A stretch of DNA of 64,000 bases, taken from positions 3,767,501 through 3,831,500 of the forward strand of contig NZ_CP108644.1 of the NCBI RefSeq assembly GCF_041435495.1. The letters run 5' to 3'. The notes beneath the pieces were generated by a model. It did not search any database. It was given only the letters and a program-made list of their open reading frames with translations, and had not been told where the DNA came from. Below are positions 19,512 through 28,685 of the stretch, one piece after another (position 1 is the first letter of the stretch; each line of letters opens with the position of its first letter). Made by a program: the position numbers and the translations under genes. Origin of the DNA: Streptomyces sp. NBC_01116 (GTDB lineage Bacteria; Actinomycetota; Actinomycetes; Streptomycetales; Streptomycetaceae).

Positions 19512-19682
19512 GGCCTGAAATTTACCGTGTGTACGGGCCACTTGGGGGGCCGCCCGGCAATCTGTTCCCCGCCGGTTACCTCGCGGCCCCCCGAAGGCCC
19601 TCCACCCGGCCCTTTCCCGCCCCTTATTCCGTGATCGAGCGCTACTGCCGTGGCCGGGCGGCTCCTGCCCCGGGGCCGGTCC

Positions 19683-20654
19683 CTACTTCTTGATCAGGTC
19701 CTTCGACTCCAGGTATTCCTTGGCCACATCGGCCGGCTTGGCCCGCTCGGCGTCGACCTTCCGGTTCAGCTCGGCGAGATCTTCCGTGGTGAGCGCGGAA
19801 GTGAGCTTGCCGAGGGCGTCGGCGATCTCCGGCGCACCCGCGTCGGCGGCATTCAGAACGGGAAGGACGTTGTCCGCGTTCTGGAGCTTCTTGTCGTCCT
19901 CCAGGAACACCAGCCCGTCCAGCACCGCGTCCGTGGTGGTCGTCAGGACCAGCTCGACCTTGCCGTCGCGGACGGCCTGCTTGGACTGCGGGGTGCCGAC
20001 GCCCTTGGGGTCGATACCGGTGACGTCGATGCCGTACGTCTTCTTCAGACCGGGTGCGCAGAACGGCCGCACCTCGCACTCGTCACCCGCCGCGATCTTG
20101 ACCTTGATCTTCGACTTCCCCAGATCGGAAAGCGTCGTGAGGTTGTTCTTCTCGGCGAATTCCTCCGAGACCGCGAAGGCGTTCTGGTCGACGGCCTTCC
20201 CCGCCGGGAGGACCTTGAGACCGAGCGGCCCGGCGAGCTTCTCCAGGGCGGCCACCGTGGCGGCGGCGTCCGGGGAGGCCACCGGCTCGGCCTGGGCCTT
20301 CTTGGCACCGTTGACCTTGGCGTTGAGGAATTCGGCGATGGTGGCGGCGTACTCCGGTACGACGTCGATCTCGCCCTTCTCCAGCGAGGGCTCGTACAGC
20401 TCACGGTTCTTCACCGTGGTGACCGAGGTGCTGTATCCGGCGTCGCCCAGGATCTGCGCGTACAGCTCGGCGAGCACCTTGGACTCGGTGAACGAGGCCG
20501 AGCCGACGACCAGGGAGCCCTTCTTGCCGTCGCCGGCCGAGGAGCCCGAGCCGCCCTTCTCCTTCTCCAGGCTGTCGCCGCCGCAGGCCGCGAGCGACCC
20601 GGCCAGCGCCACCATGCCGACGACCGCTCCAGCTATGCGCGAGGTCCTGCTCAT
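19683..20654 (-). CDS. Quaternary-amine (glycine betaine/choline) ABC transporter substrate-binding lipoprotein
   Basis: 323 residues. The signal peptide ends in the lipobox LAAC, with Cys24 as lipidation site, followed by a Gly/Ser linker. The OpuAC/ProX-like body has VVGSASFTESKVLAELYAQIL, NRELYEPSLEKGEIDVVPEYAAT and LTTTTDAVLDGLVFLEDDK. It captures osmoprotectants outside the membrane. GGAGAA precedes the ATG. It follows two permease genes (72 bp gap) in the same minus-strand operon; the ATPase gene is divergent upstream. Exact ligand not determined. Confidence 0.93.
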   Translation of the reverse strand: MSRTSRIAGAVVGMVALAGSLAACGGDSLEKEKGGSGSSAGDGKKGSLVVGSASFTESKVLAELYAQILGDAGYSTSVTTVKNRELYEPSLEKGEIDVVPEYAATIAEFLNAKVNGAKKAQAEPVASPDAAATVAALEKLAGPLGLKVLPAGKAVDQNAFAVSEEFAEKNNLTTLSDLGKSKIKVKIAAGDECEVRPFCAPGLKKTYGIDVTGIDPKGVGTPQSKQAVRDGKVELVLTTTTDAVLDGLVFLEDDKKLQNADNVLPVLNAADAGAPEIADALGKLTSALTTEDLAELNRKVDAERAKPADVAKEYLESKDLIKK

Positions 20655-20726
20655 ATGCGTTGTTCTCCGTCCGAACAGAAGAAAAGTGACCATGGGTAAG
20701 AAGATGCGCCCGAAGGGGGTGCGGGC

Positions 20727-21401
20727 TCACGCGGGCCGCCGGCGGCGCAGTGGCGACAGCAGCCGGTCCAGGCCCACGAGCACCCCTTCCACCAGCAGGG
20801 CGAGTCCGGCGACCAGGACGGCGCCCGCGAAGACCTGGGCGGTGTCATAGGTGTTGAACCCGGCGGTGATGATCCGGCCGAGACCGCCGAGGCCCACCAT
20901 CGCGGCGATCGACGCGGTGGCCACGACCTGGACGGCGGCGGAGCGCAGCCCGGTCATGATCATCGGGTAGGCGAGGGGCAGCTCGACCCGGACGAAGAGC
21001 TGCCCGCCCGACATCCCCATGCCGCGCGCGGCCTCCACCACGGCCCGGTCCACCTCCCGCATCCCGACGTAGGCGTTGGTCAGCAGCGGCGGCACCGCGA
21101 ACAGCACCAGCGCGATGACGGTGGGCCAGTACCCCGAGTTGCGCAGGGGCGAGACCATGAACAGGGCGAGCACCGCGAAGACCGGGACGGCCCGCCCCAC
21201 GTTGGAGACGTTCACCGCGAGCGCACCGCCCCTGCCGATGTGCCCCAGATACAGGGCGAGCGGCAGGGCTATCGCGCAGGCCACCGCGAGCGCGACCCCG
21301 CTCACGTACAGATGCTCGCCGAGCCGGTGCGCGGCCCCGCCGTCGCCCGACCAGTTGGCCCCGGTCGTCAGCCAGGTCCAGGCATCGCCGATGACTCCCA
21401 C
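20727..21401 (-). CDS. Quaternary-amine ABC transporter permease (second)
   Basis: 224 residues with about five membrane helices. The cytoplasmic loop AARGMGMSGGQLFVRVELPLAYPMIMTGLR is the EAA motif that contacts the ATPase, and SIAAMVGLGGLGRIITAGF is typical of OpuCB/OpuCD permeases. GTG start, only 3 bases after the stop of the first permease, so tightly coupled. It lacks the fused binding domain found in some OpuC systems. Confidence 0.94.
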   Translation of the reverse strand: MGVIGDAWTWLTTGANWSGDGGAAHRLGEHLYVSGVALAVACAIALPLALYLGHIGRGGALAVNVSNVGRAVPVFAVLALFMVSPLRNSGYWPTVIALVLFAVPPLLTNAYVGMREVDRAVVEAARGMGMSGGQLFVRVELPLAYPMIMTGLRSAAVQVVATASIAAMVGLGGLGRIITAGFNTYDTAQVFAGAVLVAGLALLVEGVLVGLDRLLSPLRRRRPA

Positions 21402-21404
21402 GGG

Positions 21405-22178
21405 TCAGCCCGCCTCCACCTTCGCCGGGGCGGGCAGGCCCGCCGGTCCGCCCGGTCCGTCCGGGTCGGTGCGCCTGTCCGTTCCGGCCGTCCCGGGCGT
21501 CCGGGGCGTGCCGGATATCCGGGTCCAGGGCGTCAGCAGCCGCTGGAGGCCGAGCAGCAGCAGGTCGGCCGTCACCGCGAGCAGCACGCACAGGACCGAG
21601 GCGGCGAGCACCTGGGCCTTGAAGAAGCTGGGCAGCGCGTCCTCGATGAGATTGCCGAGGCCCCCCTTGCCGACGAGCGAGCCGACCGTGGTCAGCGCGA
21701 CCGTCGACACGGTGGCTATCCGCAGCCCCGCCATCACCGCGGGCAGCGCCAGCGGGAGCTCCACCTCCCACAGCAGCCGCCCCGGGCCGTAGCCCATGCC
21801 CCGGGCCGCGTCCCGGGCCTCCTCGGGCACCGCTTCGAGCCCGGCCAGGATGTTGCGTACGAGAATGGTCAGCGAATAGAGCACCAGGCCGGTGACGACG
21901 AGCGCGGCCGACAGCCCGAACACGGGCAGCAGCAGCGAGAACATCGCCAGCGAGGGCACGGTGTAGAGCACGGTCGTCAGCCCGAGCACCGGCCCGGCGA
22001 ACCGCCGGCCCCGGCGGGCGAGCAGCGCCAGCGGAAAGGCGACCGCGAGCCCGATCAGCACCGACACCACCGTGATCCCGATGTGCTGCACGGTCGCGTC
22101 GGTCAGCTCCTGGCTGCGGGAGCGCAGATACTCCCCGCAGATCCAGTCGTTCGTCACCAGGCAGTTCTGCTCGGCCAT
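21405..22178 (-). CDS. Quaternary-amine ABC transporter permease (first)
   Basis: 257 residues. After a 20-residue cytoplasmic start (NCLVTNDWICGEYLRSRSQ) come five to six membrane helices, the EAA loop DAARGMGYGPGRLLWEVELPL and TTVGSLVGKGGLGNLIED. The ATG at 22178 follows a perfect AGGAGG, which decides the start. The last 40 residues are a polar Pro/Thr-rich tail. It is first in the operon permease-permease-binding protein, with the promoter in the 196-bp divergent region shared with the ATPase gene. Confidence 0.94.
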   Translation of the reverse strand: MAEQNCLVTNDWICGEYLRSRSQELTDATVQHIGITVVSVLIGLAVAFPLALLARRGRRFAGPVLGLTTVLYTVPSLAMFSLLLPVFGLSAALVVTGLVLYSLTILVRNILAGLEAVPEEARDAARGMGYGPGRLLWEVELPLALPAVMAGLRIATVSTVALTTVGSLVGKGGLGNLIEDALPSFFKAQVLAASVLCVLLAVTADLLLLGLQRLLTPWTRISGTPRTPGTAGTDRRTDPDGPGGPAGLPAPAKVEAG

Positions 22179-22374
22179 CCGCCCCCACCTCCTGCTTTCG
22201 CTCGTCGTCCCGGATTCCGCCGTCCTGGATCCCGTGGTTCCGGATCCCGTCGCCCCGGATCGCCACCGGATCGAACGGACGACTGGCGAGCCTATCCTCG
22301 ACCACTGACAATCGCGGAGGCTGTCGCATTCCGGCAACATGCCCTTCACGGAACGCCCTCCACAATGGGGAACC

Positions 22375-23580
22375 ATGATCCGTTTCGAGCACGTCACCAA
22401 GCGGTACGCCGACGGCACCACCGCCGTCGACGACCTTTCCTTCGAGGTCGCCGAGGGTGAACTGGTCACGCTCGTCGGACCTTCCGGCTGCGGCAAGACG
22501 ACCACCATGAAGATGGTGAACCGGCTGATCGAACCGACCGAGGGCGGGATATTCCTCGACGGGGACGACATATCCACCATCGATCCCGTCCAACTGCGCC
22601 GCCGAATCGGCTACGTGATCCAACAGGTGGGGCTCTTCCCGCACAAAACGGTGCTGGAGAACACCGCGACCGTTCCCCATCTGCTGGGCTGGAAGCGCGG
22701 AAAGGGACGCGAACGCGCCGCCGAACTCCTCGACCTCGTCGGACTCGACCCTTCCGTTTATGGCGACCGCTATCCGGAACAGCTTTCCGGAGGCCAGCGC
22801 CAACGCGTGGGCGTGGCCCGCGCATTGGCCGCCGATCCGCCCGTCCTCCTGATGGACGAGCCTTTCGGGGCGGTCGATCCGGTCGTCCGCGAACGCCTCC
22901 AGAACGAATTCCTGAAACTCCAGGCCCAGGTGCGCAAGACCGTGCTGTTCGTCACCCACGACATCGAGGAGGCCGTCCGCCTGGGCGACCGGATCGCCGT
23001 CTACGGCCAGGGCCGCATCGAGCAGTTCGACTCCCCCGCCACCGTGCTCGGCGCCCCCGCGACCCCGTACGTGGCCGACTTCGTCGGCGCGGACCGCGGG
23101 CTCAAGCGGCTCTCGGTGACCCCCATCGAGGAGAGCGACCTCGACCAGCCGCCGGTCGTCCACCTCGACGACCCGCTGACCGCGGCCACCGAACGGCTCA
23201 GGTCCCAGGGCGCACGCTGGGCCGTCGTCCTGGACGGCCGGAACAACCTCCACGGCTGGATCCCCGCCGACGCCACGGCCGGCCCGGCGGCCGGCGGCGC
23301 ACCGGCCACCACCGAGGGCACGGTCCGCGAACACGCCCGCCGGATGGAGGCCTGGCTCCCGCTCGGGGCGCCGCTCAAACATGCCTTCGCCACCATGCTC
23401 CAGCACGACGCGGGCTGGATCGCCGTCATCGACAAGGAGAGCGAGGGCCGCTTCCTCGGCGTACTGACCCCCGCCCGCCTGCACGAGGCCCTGCGCCGCT
23501 CCATCGACGCGGACGCCCAGGACGTACCGCGCGCCGAGGTCGCCGTGGAGACGGTCGCGACGGTCTCCCGGGCCGGCTGA
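22375..23580 (+). CDS. Quaternary-amine ABC transporter ATP-binding protein with CBS domains
   Basis: 401 residues of the ProV/OpuCA type. Walker A GPSGCGKTT, Q-loop IQQVGLFPHKTV, signature LSGGQRQRVG and Walker B VLLMDEPFG are intact. The C-terminal ~130 residues hold two CBS-like repeats (DDPLTAATERLRSQGARWAVVL; LKHAFATMLQHDAGWIAVI) that in OpuA sense ionic strength. The ATG at 22375 follows TGGGGAACC. The gene is transcribed divergently from the permeases, so the transporter is split into two units. Confidence 0.94.
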   Translation: MIRFEHVTKRYADGTTAVDDLSFEVAEGELVTLVGPSGCGKTTTMKMVNRLIEPTEGGIFLDGDDISTIDPVQLRRRIGYVIQQVGLFPHKTVLENTATVPHLLGWKRGKGRERAAELLDLVGLDPSVYGDRYPEQLSGGQRQRVGVARALAADPPVLLMDEPFGAVDPVVRERLQNEFLKLQAQVRKTVLFVTHDIEEAVRLGDRIAVYGQGRIEQFDSPATVLGAPATPYVADFVGADRGLKRLSVTPIEESDLDQPPVVHLDDPLTAATERLRSQGARWAVVLDGRNNLHGWIPADATAGPAAGGAPATTEGTVREHARRMEAWLPLGAPLKHAFATMLQHDAGWIAVIDKESEGRFLGVLTPARLHEALRRSIDADAQDVPRAEVAVETVATVSRAG

Positions 23581-23610
23581 CCGCGGGCCGGCCGGCCGGG
23601 GGCGGCGCCC

Positions 23611-23638
23611 GCCCGGCTCAGTTCTCGCTGAGCCGGGC
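23611..23638. terminator. Bidirectional hairpin between the transporter ATPase and the esterase
   Basis: GCCCGGCTCAG (23611-23621) pairs with CTGAGCCGGGC (23628-23638), a perfect 11-bp stem at the junction of converging genes. It overlaps the esterase stop codon. No T-run follows, as is common in this G/C-rich group. Confidence 0.55.
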
Positions 23639-24739
23639 GCTCAGCCACTCCAGGGCCGGCGGGATCTCCCGCCGCCAGGTCGTGAAGTTGTGCCCGCCGC
23701 TGTCGAGCACGATGGAGGACACCTTCGCGGGCGCCTTCACCTTCCCGATGAACTCCATCGTGCTCCCGAGGTTGTCCTCGCCCTCCCGGGACGTCGTCAC
23801 GAGGAACGAACCGCCGGACGGCGGCCGGTTCTCCAGGGTCCACATCAGGTCGGCCCGGTCGCGCAACTCCTGCTTCCCGTGGAACAGGTCGCCCGTCGTC
23901 GGGTCCTCGGCCGCCCGGTAGTACGCGGAGAGCCCGGCGCTCGCCGCGTACCGCTCCGGGTGGTGCAGCCCGATCTTCAGCGCGCAGTAGCCGCCGGTGG
24001 AGTTGCCGATGACGCCCCAGTTACGGGCCTTCTCCCCGACCCGGTAGGCCCCCGCGACCGCCTCCGGGAGGTCCTTCGCGAAGAACGTCTCGGTCCGCGG
24101 TCCCCCGGGCACGTCCACGCACTCGGTGTCCCGGGGCGGCGCGACCGTCGGCCGCAGCATCACCAGGATCATCGGCCGGGCCTTCCCCGCCTTCACCAGG
24201 TCCTGCGCCGTCTGCGGGTAGCGCAGCCCCTTCAGCAGGTTCTCCGCCGTGCCCGGGTAGCCCGTGAGGACCACGGCCGCCGGGAACGTCCGCCCGGCGT
24301 ACGCCGCCCGGAAGTACTCCGGCGGCAGATAGACGTACGCCGGGGACTCGATGCCCGAGGTCCGCCCGGAGACGACCACCCGGTCGATCCGCCCGCCGGC
24401 CGAGGGCACCCGGCCGCCCGGCACGTCCGGGTGCTGGGTGCCGATCCGCGTCATGTGCCGCGACGCGGACCCGTTCCCCGCGTGGTCGGTGACCACACCG
24501 AGCTCCTGCTGCCGGCCGAAGAGGTCGGCCCACGACCCGTAGAAGAGGAAGGCGTTGTTGGCGGCCAGCCCCACAGCCGCGAACAGCGTCAACTGCGTCG
24601 CCAGCAACAGCCCGACCCGGCCCGACACCGCCGCGGCCCCGGGCCGGGCCAGCCGCGGCCAGAGCCCGACCGTGGCGGCGAACAGCGCGACGGCGACCGC
24701 CGCCACGACCGCCAGAACTGCTGAGCTGGTGAGACCCAT
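23618..24739 (-). CDS. Membrane-anchored esterase (alpha/beta hydrolase, esterase D/mycolyltransferase-like)
   Basis: 373 residues. Two N-terminal membrane helices (SSAVLAVVAAVAVALFAATV and VGLLLATQLTLFAAVGLAA) anchor an extracytoplasmic alpha/beta hydrolase. The nucleophile elbow is GVIGNSTGGYCALKIG (GxSxGG), with a late His in SGGHNFTTW and acidic candidates in SREGED. It is divergent from the MprF-like gene by 160 bp. Aminoacyl-phosphatidylglycerol hydrolases are found next to MprF-type synthases in other bacteria, so removal of lysine from the lipid is a plausible but unproven job. ATG after GGAGAA. Confidence 0.85.
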   Translation of the reverse strand: MGLTSSAVLAVVAAVAVALFAATVGLWPRLARPGAAAVSGRVGLLLATQLTLFAAVGLAANNAFLFYGSWADLFGRQQELGVVTDHAGNGSASRHMTRIGTQHPDVPGGRVPSAGGRIDRVVVSGRTSGIESPAYVYLPPEYFRAAYAGRTFPAAVVLTGYPGTAENLLKGLRYPQTAQDLVKAGKARPMILVMLRPTVAPPRDTECVDVPGGPRTETFFAKDLPEAVAGAYRVGEKARNWGVIGNSTGGYCALKIGLHHPERYAASAGLSAYYRAAEDPTTGDLFHGKQELRDRADLMWTLENRPPSGGSFLVTTSREGEDNLGSTMEFIGKVKAPAKVSSIVLDSGGHNFTTWRREIPPALEWLSARLSEN

Positions 24740-24899
24740 GAGCGTGCTTTCTCCGTGCTTCCTTACGCGGGCCGGATACGGGAAATTTCCGGAATGTGGG
24801 TGAACCCGCGCTCCACAACCCACGTCCTAGAGGGCGCACATCGTCCGTGGGGCTCCAGCCGGCGGACTCAAGGAATCTCTCGCGAAGCCACGGGAAGCG

Positions 24900-26723
24900 A
24901 TGTCTGTCACGCTAGATGGGGATAATTCGGTGTCGGTTCCGCAGCGCGTGCGCCGCTTGATCCGCGGGCCGCGCCCCGAATCCGTACCGGCGCTCGTCGG
25001 CAGCGCCTGCACCGTCGTCGGGCTGATCGACGTCGCCGCCGGGGTCTTCCCCCGCTTCCGGCACAGCCGGATGCACACCCTCGCCGAGGTGCTCCCCGGA
25101 GCGCTCGGCCCGTTCGCCGCCGCGCTCTCGCTCAGCGCGGGCATGCTGCTGCTCCTGCTCGCCCACGGGCTGAAGCGGCACAAGCGGCGGGCCTGGCGCG
25201 CGGCGGTGATCCTGCTGCCCGCGGGGGCCGTGGCCCAGTTCGCGTACCGCCACTCGATCGTCGGGGTGCTCGTCTCCCTGGCGCTCTGCTGGCTGCTGGT
25301 GCGCCACCGGGACCAGTTCCGGGCACTGCCCGACCCGCGCAGCCGCTGGCGCGCGCTCGCCAACTTCGTCCTGCTCGGGGCCGGTTCGCTGGGGCTCGGG
25401 CTGATCATCGTGAGCGTCCACCCCGGCCGGGTCGTCGGCGACCCGTCCATCGCCGACCGCCTCCAGCACGTGCTGTACGGCCTGTTCGGCGTCGAGGGGC
25501 CCGTCGGCTACGCCGGGCGCACCGGCTGGACCGTGGCCTACTCGCTGGGCGCGCTCGGCCTGCTCACCGCCGTCACCACCATCTACCTCGCCTTCCGCCC
25601 CGAACACCCGGCCGCCCGCCTCACCGAGGACGACGAGCTCCGGCTGCGGGCCCTCCTGGAGCGGCACGGCGGCCGGGACTCGCTCGGTCACTTCGCGCTC
25701 CGCCGCGACAAGGGCGTCGTCTTCTCCCCCAGCGGCAAGGCCGCCGTCTGCTACCGGGTCGTCTCCGGGGTGATGCTGGCCGGCGGCGACCCCATCGGCG
25801 ACGTGGAGGCCTGGCCGGGCGCCATCGAACGCTTCATGGACGAGGCGCAGGCGCACTCCTGGACCCCCGCCGTGATGGGCTGCAGCGAGACCGGCGGCCA
25901 GGTCTGGACCCGCGAGACCGGCCTCACCGCCCTGGAACTGGGCGACGAGGCGGTGGTGGACGCGGCGGATTTCTCCCTCGCCGGACGGGCCATGCGGAAC
26001 GTGCGCCAGATGGTCAAGCGCATCGAACGGAACGGCTACGAGACCCGGGTCCGGCGGGCACGTGACATCGGCGACACCGAGCTGGACCGGATCCGCCGCG
26101 CCGCCGCCGACTGGCGCGGCACCGACACCGAGCGCGGCTTCTCCATGGCGCTGGGCCGCATCGGCGACCCGGCCGACGGCGACTGCGTGATCGCCACCGC
26201 CCACCTGCCCGGCTCGGAGGACTCCCCGCACGGTGACCTCAAGGCGGTCCTCCACTTCGTCCCCTGGGGACGCGACGGCATGTCCCTGGAGCTGATGCGC
26301 CGCGACCGCTCGGCCGACCCCGGCATGAACGAGCTCCTGATCGTCGCCTCCCTCCAGGCCGCCGGGAAGCTCGGCGTCTCCCGGGTCTCGCTGAACTTCG
26401 CGATGTTCCGCTCCGCGCTGGCCCGCGGCGAGCGGCTGGGCGCGGGACCGGTGCTGCGCTGCTGGCGCGGACTGCTGATCTTCCTCTCCCGCTGGTTCCA
26501 GATCGAGTCGCTGTACAAGTTCAACGCCAAGTTCAAGCCCCGCTGGGAGCCCCGCTTCGTGGTCTTCCGCACCAGCCGTGACCTGCCCCGCATCGGAATC
26601 GCGGCGATGCGGGCCGAGGGCTTCGTGAACCTCTCGCTGCCCCGCCCGTTCCGCCCCCGCCGCCCGCGCCCGTGCGGCCACACGCTCCACAGCCCCCAGG
26701 AGCACGAGGTACGCGCGGCGTGA
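24900..26723 (+). CDS. MprF-like phosphatidylglycerol lysyltransferase (DUF2156)
   Basis: 607 residues. The first ~230 form six to seven membrane helices, and the cytoplasmic C-terminal half is the DUF2156 double-GNAT synthase domain (GRDSLGHFALRRDKGVVFSPSGKAAVCYRV, GDPIGDVEAW, DGMSLELMRRD, ELLIVASLQAAGKLGVSRVSLNFAMF). It would transfer lysine from Lys-tRNA to phosphatidylglycerol, lowering surface charge. Mycobacterial LysX carries a fused lysyl-tRNA synthetase; this protein ends without one and must use cellular Lys-tRNA. ATG after GGGAAGCG. Amino-acid specificity is inferred. Confidence 0.88.
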   Translation: MSVTLDGDNSVSVPQRVRRLIRGPRPESVPALVGSACTVVGLIDVAAGVFPRFRHSRMHTLAEVLPGALGPFAAALSLSAGMLLLLLAHGLKRHKRRAWRAAVILLPAGAVAQFAYRHSIVGVLVSLALCWLLVRHRDQFRALPDPRSRWRALANFVLLGAGSLGLGLIIVSVHPGRVVGDPSIADRLQHVLYGLFGVEGPVGYAGRTGWTVAYSLGALGLLTAVTTIYLAFRPEHPAARLTEDDELRLRALLERHGGRDSLGHFALRRDKGVVFSPSGKAAVCYRVVSGVMLAGGDPIGDVEAWPGAIERFMDEAQAHSWTPAVMGCSETGGQVWTRETGLTALELGDEAVVDAADFSLAGRAMRNVRQMVKRIERNGYETRVRRARDIGDTELDRIRRAAADWRGTDTERGFSMALGRIGDPADGDCVIATAHLPGSEDSPHGDLKAVLHFVPWGRDGMSLELMRRDRSADPGMNELLIVASLQAAGKLGVSRVSLNFAMFRSALARGERLGAGPVLRCWRGLLIFLSRWFQIESLYKFNAKFKPRWEPRFVVFRTSRDLPRIGIAAMRAEGFVNLSLPRPFRPRRPRPCGHTLHSPQEHEVRAA

Positions 26724-26772
26724 CGGCGGCCTACGGGACGTGACGGCGTCGGACGCGGTGTACGACAGGTCC

Positions 26773-26784
26773 TAGTCTGGTCGT
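26773..26784 (+). promoter_or_regulatory. Candidate leaderless promoter -10 for folP
   Basis: TAGTCT (26773-26778) is followed by six bases and the ATG at 26785, and no ribosome site precedes that ATG. This spacing is typical for Streptomyces leaderless transcripts. A clear -35 is not visible. Confidence 0.4.
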
Positions 26785-27645
26785 ATGAGTACGACACGCA
26801 CGCGGGGCACGGTCCGAGGACTGCCGGAGTGGGACCGCTGCGCGGTCATGGGCGTCGTCAACGTGACGCCCGACTCCTTCTCCGACGGCGGCCGCTGGTT
26901 CGACACCACGGCCGCGGTCAAGCACGGCCTGCACCTGGTGTCCGAGGGCGCGGACCTGGTGGACGTGGGCGGTGAGTCGACCCGCCCCGGCGCCAGCCGC
27001 GTGGACGAGGCCGAGGAGCTGCGCCGGGTCGTCCCGGTCGTGCGGGGGCTGGCCTCCGAGGGCGTCACCGTCTCCGTGGACACCATGCGCGCCCGCGTCG
27101 CCGAGCAGGCCGTCGCCGCCGGGGCCGCCCTGGTCAACGACGTCAGCGGCGGCCTCGCCGACCCGGACATGATCCCGGCCGTCGCCGCCGCCGAGGTCCC
27201 GTTCGTCGTGATGCACTGGCGCGGCTTCAGCGAGTCGATGAACAGCCGCGCGGTGTACGGGGACGTGGTCGCCGAGGTCCTCGACGAGCTGCGGCAGCGG
27301 ATGGACGCGGTGGTCGCCGGCGGCGTCGACCCCGAACGCGTCGTGATCGACCCCGGCCTCGGCTTCGCGAAGGACGCCGCCCACGACCTGTCGCTCATCG
27401 CGCACCTGGCCGGCCTGCACACCCTGGGCCGCCCCCTGCTGGTGGCCGCCTCCCGCAAACGCTTCCTCGGGCACGTCCTGGCCGGGCCCGGCTCGGCCCC
27501 GCCGCCCGCCCGCGAACGCGACGCGGCGACCGCGGCGGTCTCCGCGCTGTCCGCCTCGGCCGGAGCCTGGGCGGTCCGGGTCCACGAGGTACGGGCCACC
27601 GCCGACGCCGTCCGCGTCGCCCGCGCGGTCGAGGGAGCCGCGTGA
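26785..27645 (+). CDS. folP: Dihydropteroate synthase FolP
   Basis: Condenses 6-hydroxymethyl-dihydropterin pyrophosphate with p-aminobenzoate; the sulfonamide target. 286 residues with the TIM-barrel signatures VMGVVNVTPDSFSDGGRW, VDVGGESTRPGA, NDVSGGLADPDM, VVMHWRGF, DPGLGFAKD and a late SRKRFLG. It leads the plus-strand folate operon, with the SnoaL-like gene overlapping its stop by four bases. folB and folK follow, while folE sits on the opposite strand beyond the DUF3180 gene. Confidence 0.97.
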   Translation: MSTTRTRGTVRGLPEWDRCAVMGVVNVTPDSFSDGGRWFDTTAAVKHGLHLVSEGADLVDVGGESTRPGASRVDEAEELRRVVPVVRGLASEGVTVSVDTMRARVAEQAVAAGAALVNDVSGGLADPDMIPAVAAAEVPFVVMHWRGFSESMNSRAVYGDVVAEVLDELRQRMDAVVAGGVDPERVVIDPGLGFAKDAAHDLSLIAHLAGLHTLGRPLLVAASRKRFLGHVLAGPGSAPPPARERDAATAAVSALSASAGAWAVRVHEVRATADAVRVARAVEGAA

Positions 27646-28115
27646 ACGAGGACCACGCACAGGCCGCCGCCGACATCGCGGAGGTCGAGGCGGCCAACAC
27701 CGCCTTCTACGAGGCGCTGGAACGCGGCGACTACGACGATCTCTCCGGCCGGTGGCTGCCGGGCGAGGACCTCACCGTCTCCTGCGTCCACCCCGGCTGG
27801 CCGGTGCTCACGGGCCGCGGCGACGTACTGCGCAGCTACGCCCTGATCATGGCGAACACCGAGTACATCCAGTTCTTCCTCACCGACGTCACCATCGCGA
27901 TGACCGGCGACACCGCGCTGGTCACCTGCACCGAGAACATCCTCAGCGGCGGCCCCGCCGAGGACGGCGACGCACTGGGCCCGCTCGTGGGCCAGCTGGT
28001 CGTCGCCACGAACGTGTTCCGGCGCACCCCCGACGGCTGGAGGCTCTGGTCCCACCACGGATCTCCCGTCCTGGCGGACTCCGACGAGGACGACGACGAG
28101 GAAACGCCCTCCTGA
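27642..28115 (+). CDS. NTF2/SnoaL-like small protein
   Basis: 157 residues of the cone-fold NTF2-like superfamily: NTAFYEALERGDYDDLSGRW, CVHPGWPVLTGRGDVLRSYA, then beta strands (TALVTCTENIL, VATNVFRRTPDGWRLWSHHG) and an acidic tail. The GTG start overlaps the folP stop (GTGA). The fold holds many small-molecule enzymes and binding proteins; here the sandwich position inside the folate operon is the only clue. It might serve a pterin-related step, but I know no evidence. Confidence 0.85.
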   Translation: MNEDHAQAAADIAEVEAANTAFYEALERGDYDDLSGRWLPGEDLTVSCVHPGWPVLTGRGDVLRSYALIMANTEYIQFFLTDVTIAMTGDTALVTCTENILSGGPAEDGDALGPLVGQLVVATNVFRRTPDGWRLWSHHGSPVLADSDEDDDEETPS

Positions 28116-28154
28116 GGAGGAAACACCCTCACGAGTGGGTACGGGACCAGTGGG

Positions 28155-28180
28155 GATTGGAACCGATGACCACCGGGTAT
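28155..28180 (+). promoter_or_regulatory. Possible SigB-type stress promoter upstream of folB
   Basis: GATT, 16 bases, then GGGTAT matches the remembered Streptomyces SigB pattern (GNNT-N14-16-GGGTAC/T). It lies 146 bp before folB. A perfect 8-bp stem, GCGAGCAC/GTGCTCGC (28226-28246), follows within the leader. Both readings are tentative. Confidence 0.3.
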
Positions 28181-28325
28181 AGGCGGCTACCAGCCGCGGG
28201 AAGGCGCTGTCCATGGCCCCCACGGGCGAGCACCGTCGGTGCTCGCAGGTAGATTCGAAAGAAGGCACCTCGCCGCCCGCACGCGGCCGGGTGCCTCTCG
28301 ACCAACGACAGCAGGAGTGATTCGC

Positions 28326-28685
28326 GTGGATCGTGTCGCGCTGCGCGGCCTCAAGGCCCGTGGGCACCACGGTGTCTTCCCCCGGGAGCGGGAAGAGGGC
28401 CAGACCTTCATCGTCGACCTGGTGCTCGGCCTCGACACCCGCCCCGCGGCAGCCACCGACGACCTGGCCCGCACCGTGCACTACGGCGTGGTGGCCGAGG
28501 AGGTCGTCGACGTGGTGACCGGCGAACCGGTCGATCTGATCGAGACGCTCGCCGAGCGCATCGCCCAGCAGTGCCTCAAGCACGAAGGCGTCCAGGAGGT
28601 CGAGGTCGTGGTGCACAAGCCGGACGCACCGATCACCGTCCCCTTCGACGACGTGACCATCACCATCACCCGGAGCCGAGCATGA
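28326..28685 (+). CDS. folB: Dihydroneopterin aldolase FolB
   Basis: Cleaves dihydroneopterin to 6-hydroxymethyl-dihydropterin. 119 residues, normal length. Conserved parts: VALRGLKARGHHGVFPREREEGQTF at the N-terminus, the active-site region TVHYGVVAEEVVDVV, LIETLAERIAQQCL and VVVHKPDAPI. The GTG at 28326 follows AGCAGGAG, which fixes the start. Its last codon overlaps the folK ATG (ATGA). Confidence 0.97.
   Translation: MDRVALRGLKARGHHGVFPREREEGQTFIVDLVLGLDTRPAAATDDLARTVHYGVVAEEVVDVVTGEPVDLIETLAERIAQQCLKHEGVQEVEVVVHKPDAPITVPFDDVTITITRSRA

Noticed and set aside
28226..28246. Hairpin GCGAGCAC/GTGCTCGC upstream of folB as a terminator
   Set aside because: There is no T-run and it lies within a presumed folate operon; it may be only a leader stem, so it is mentioned but not called.
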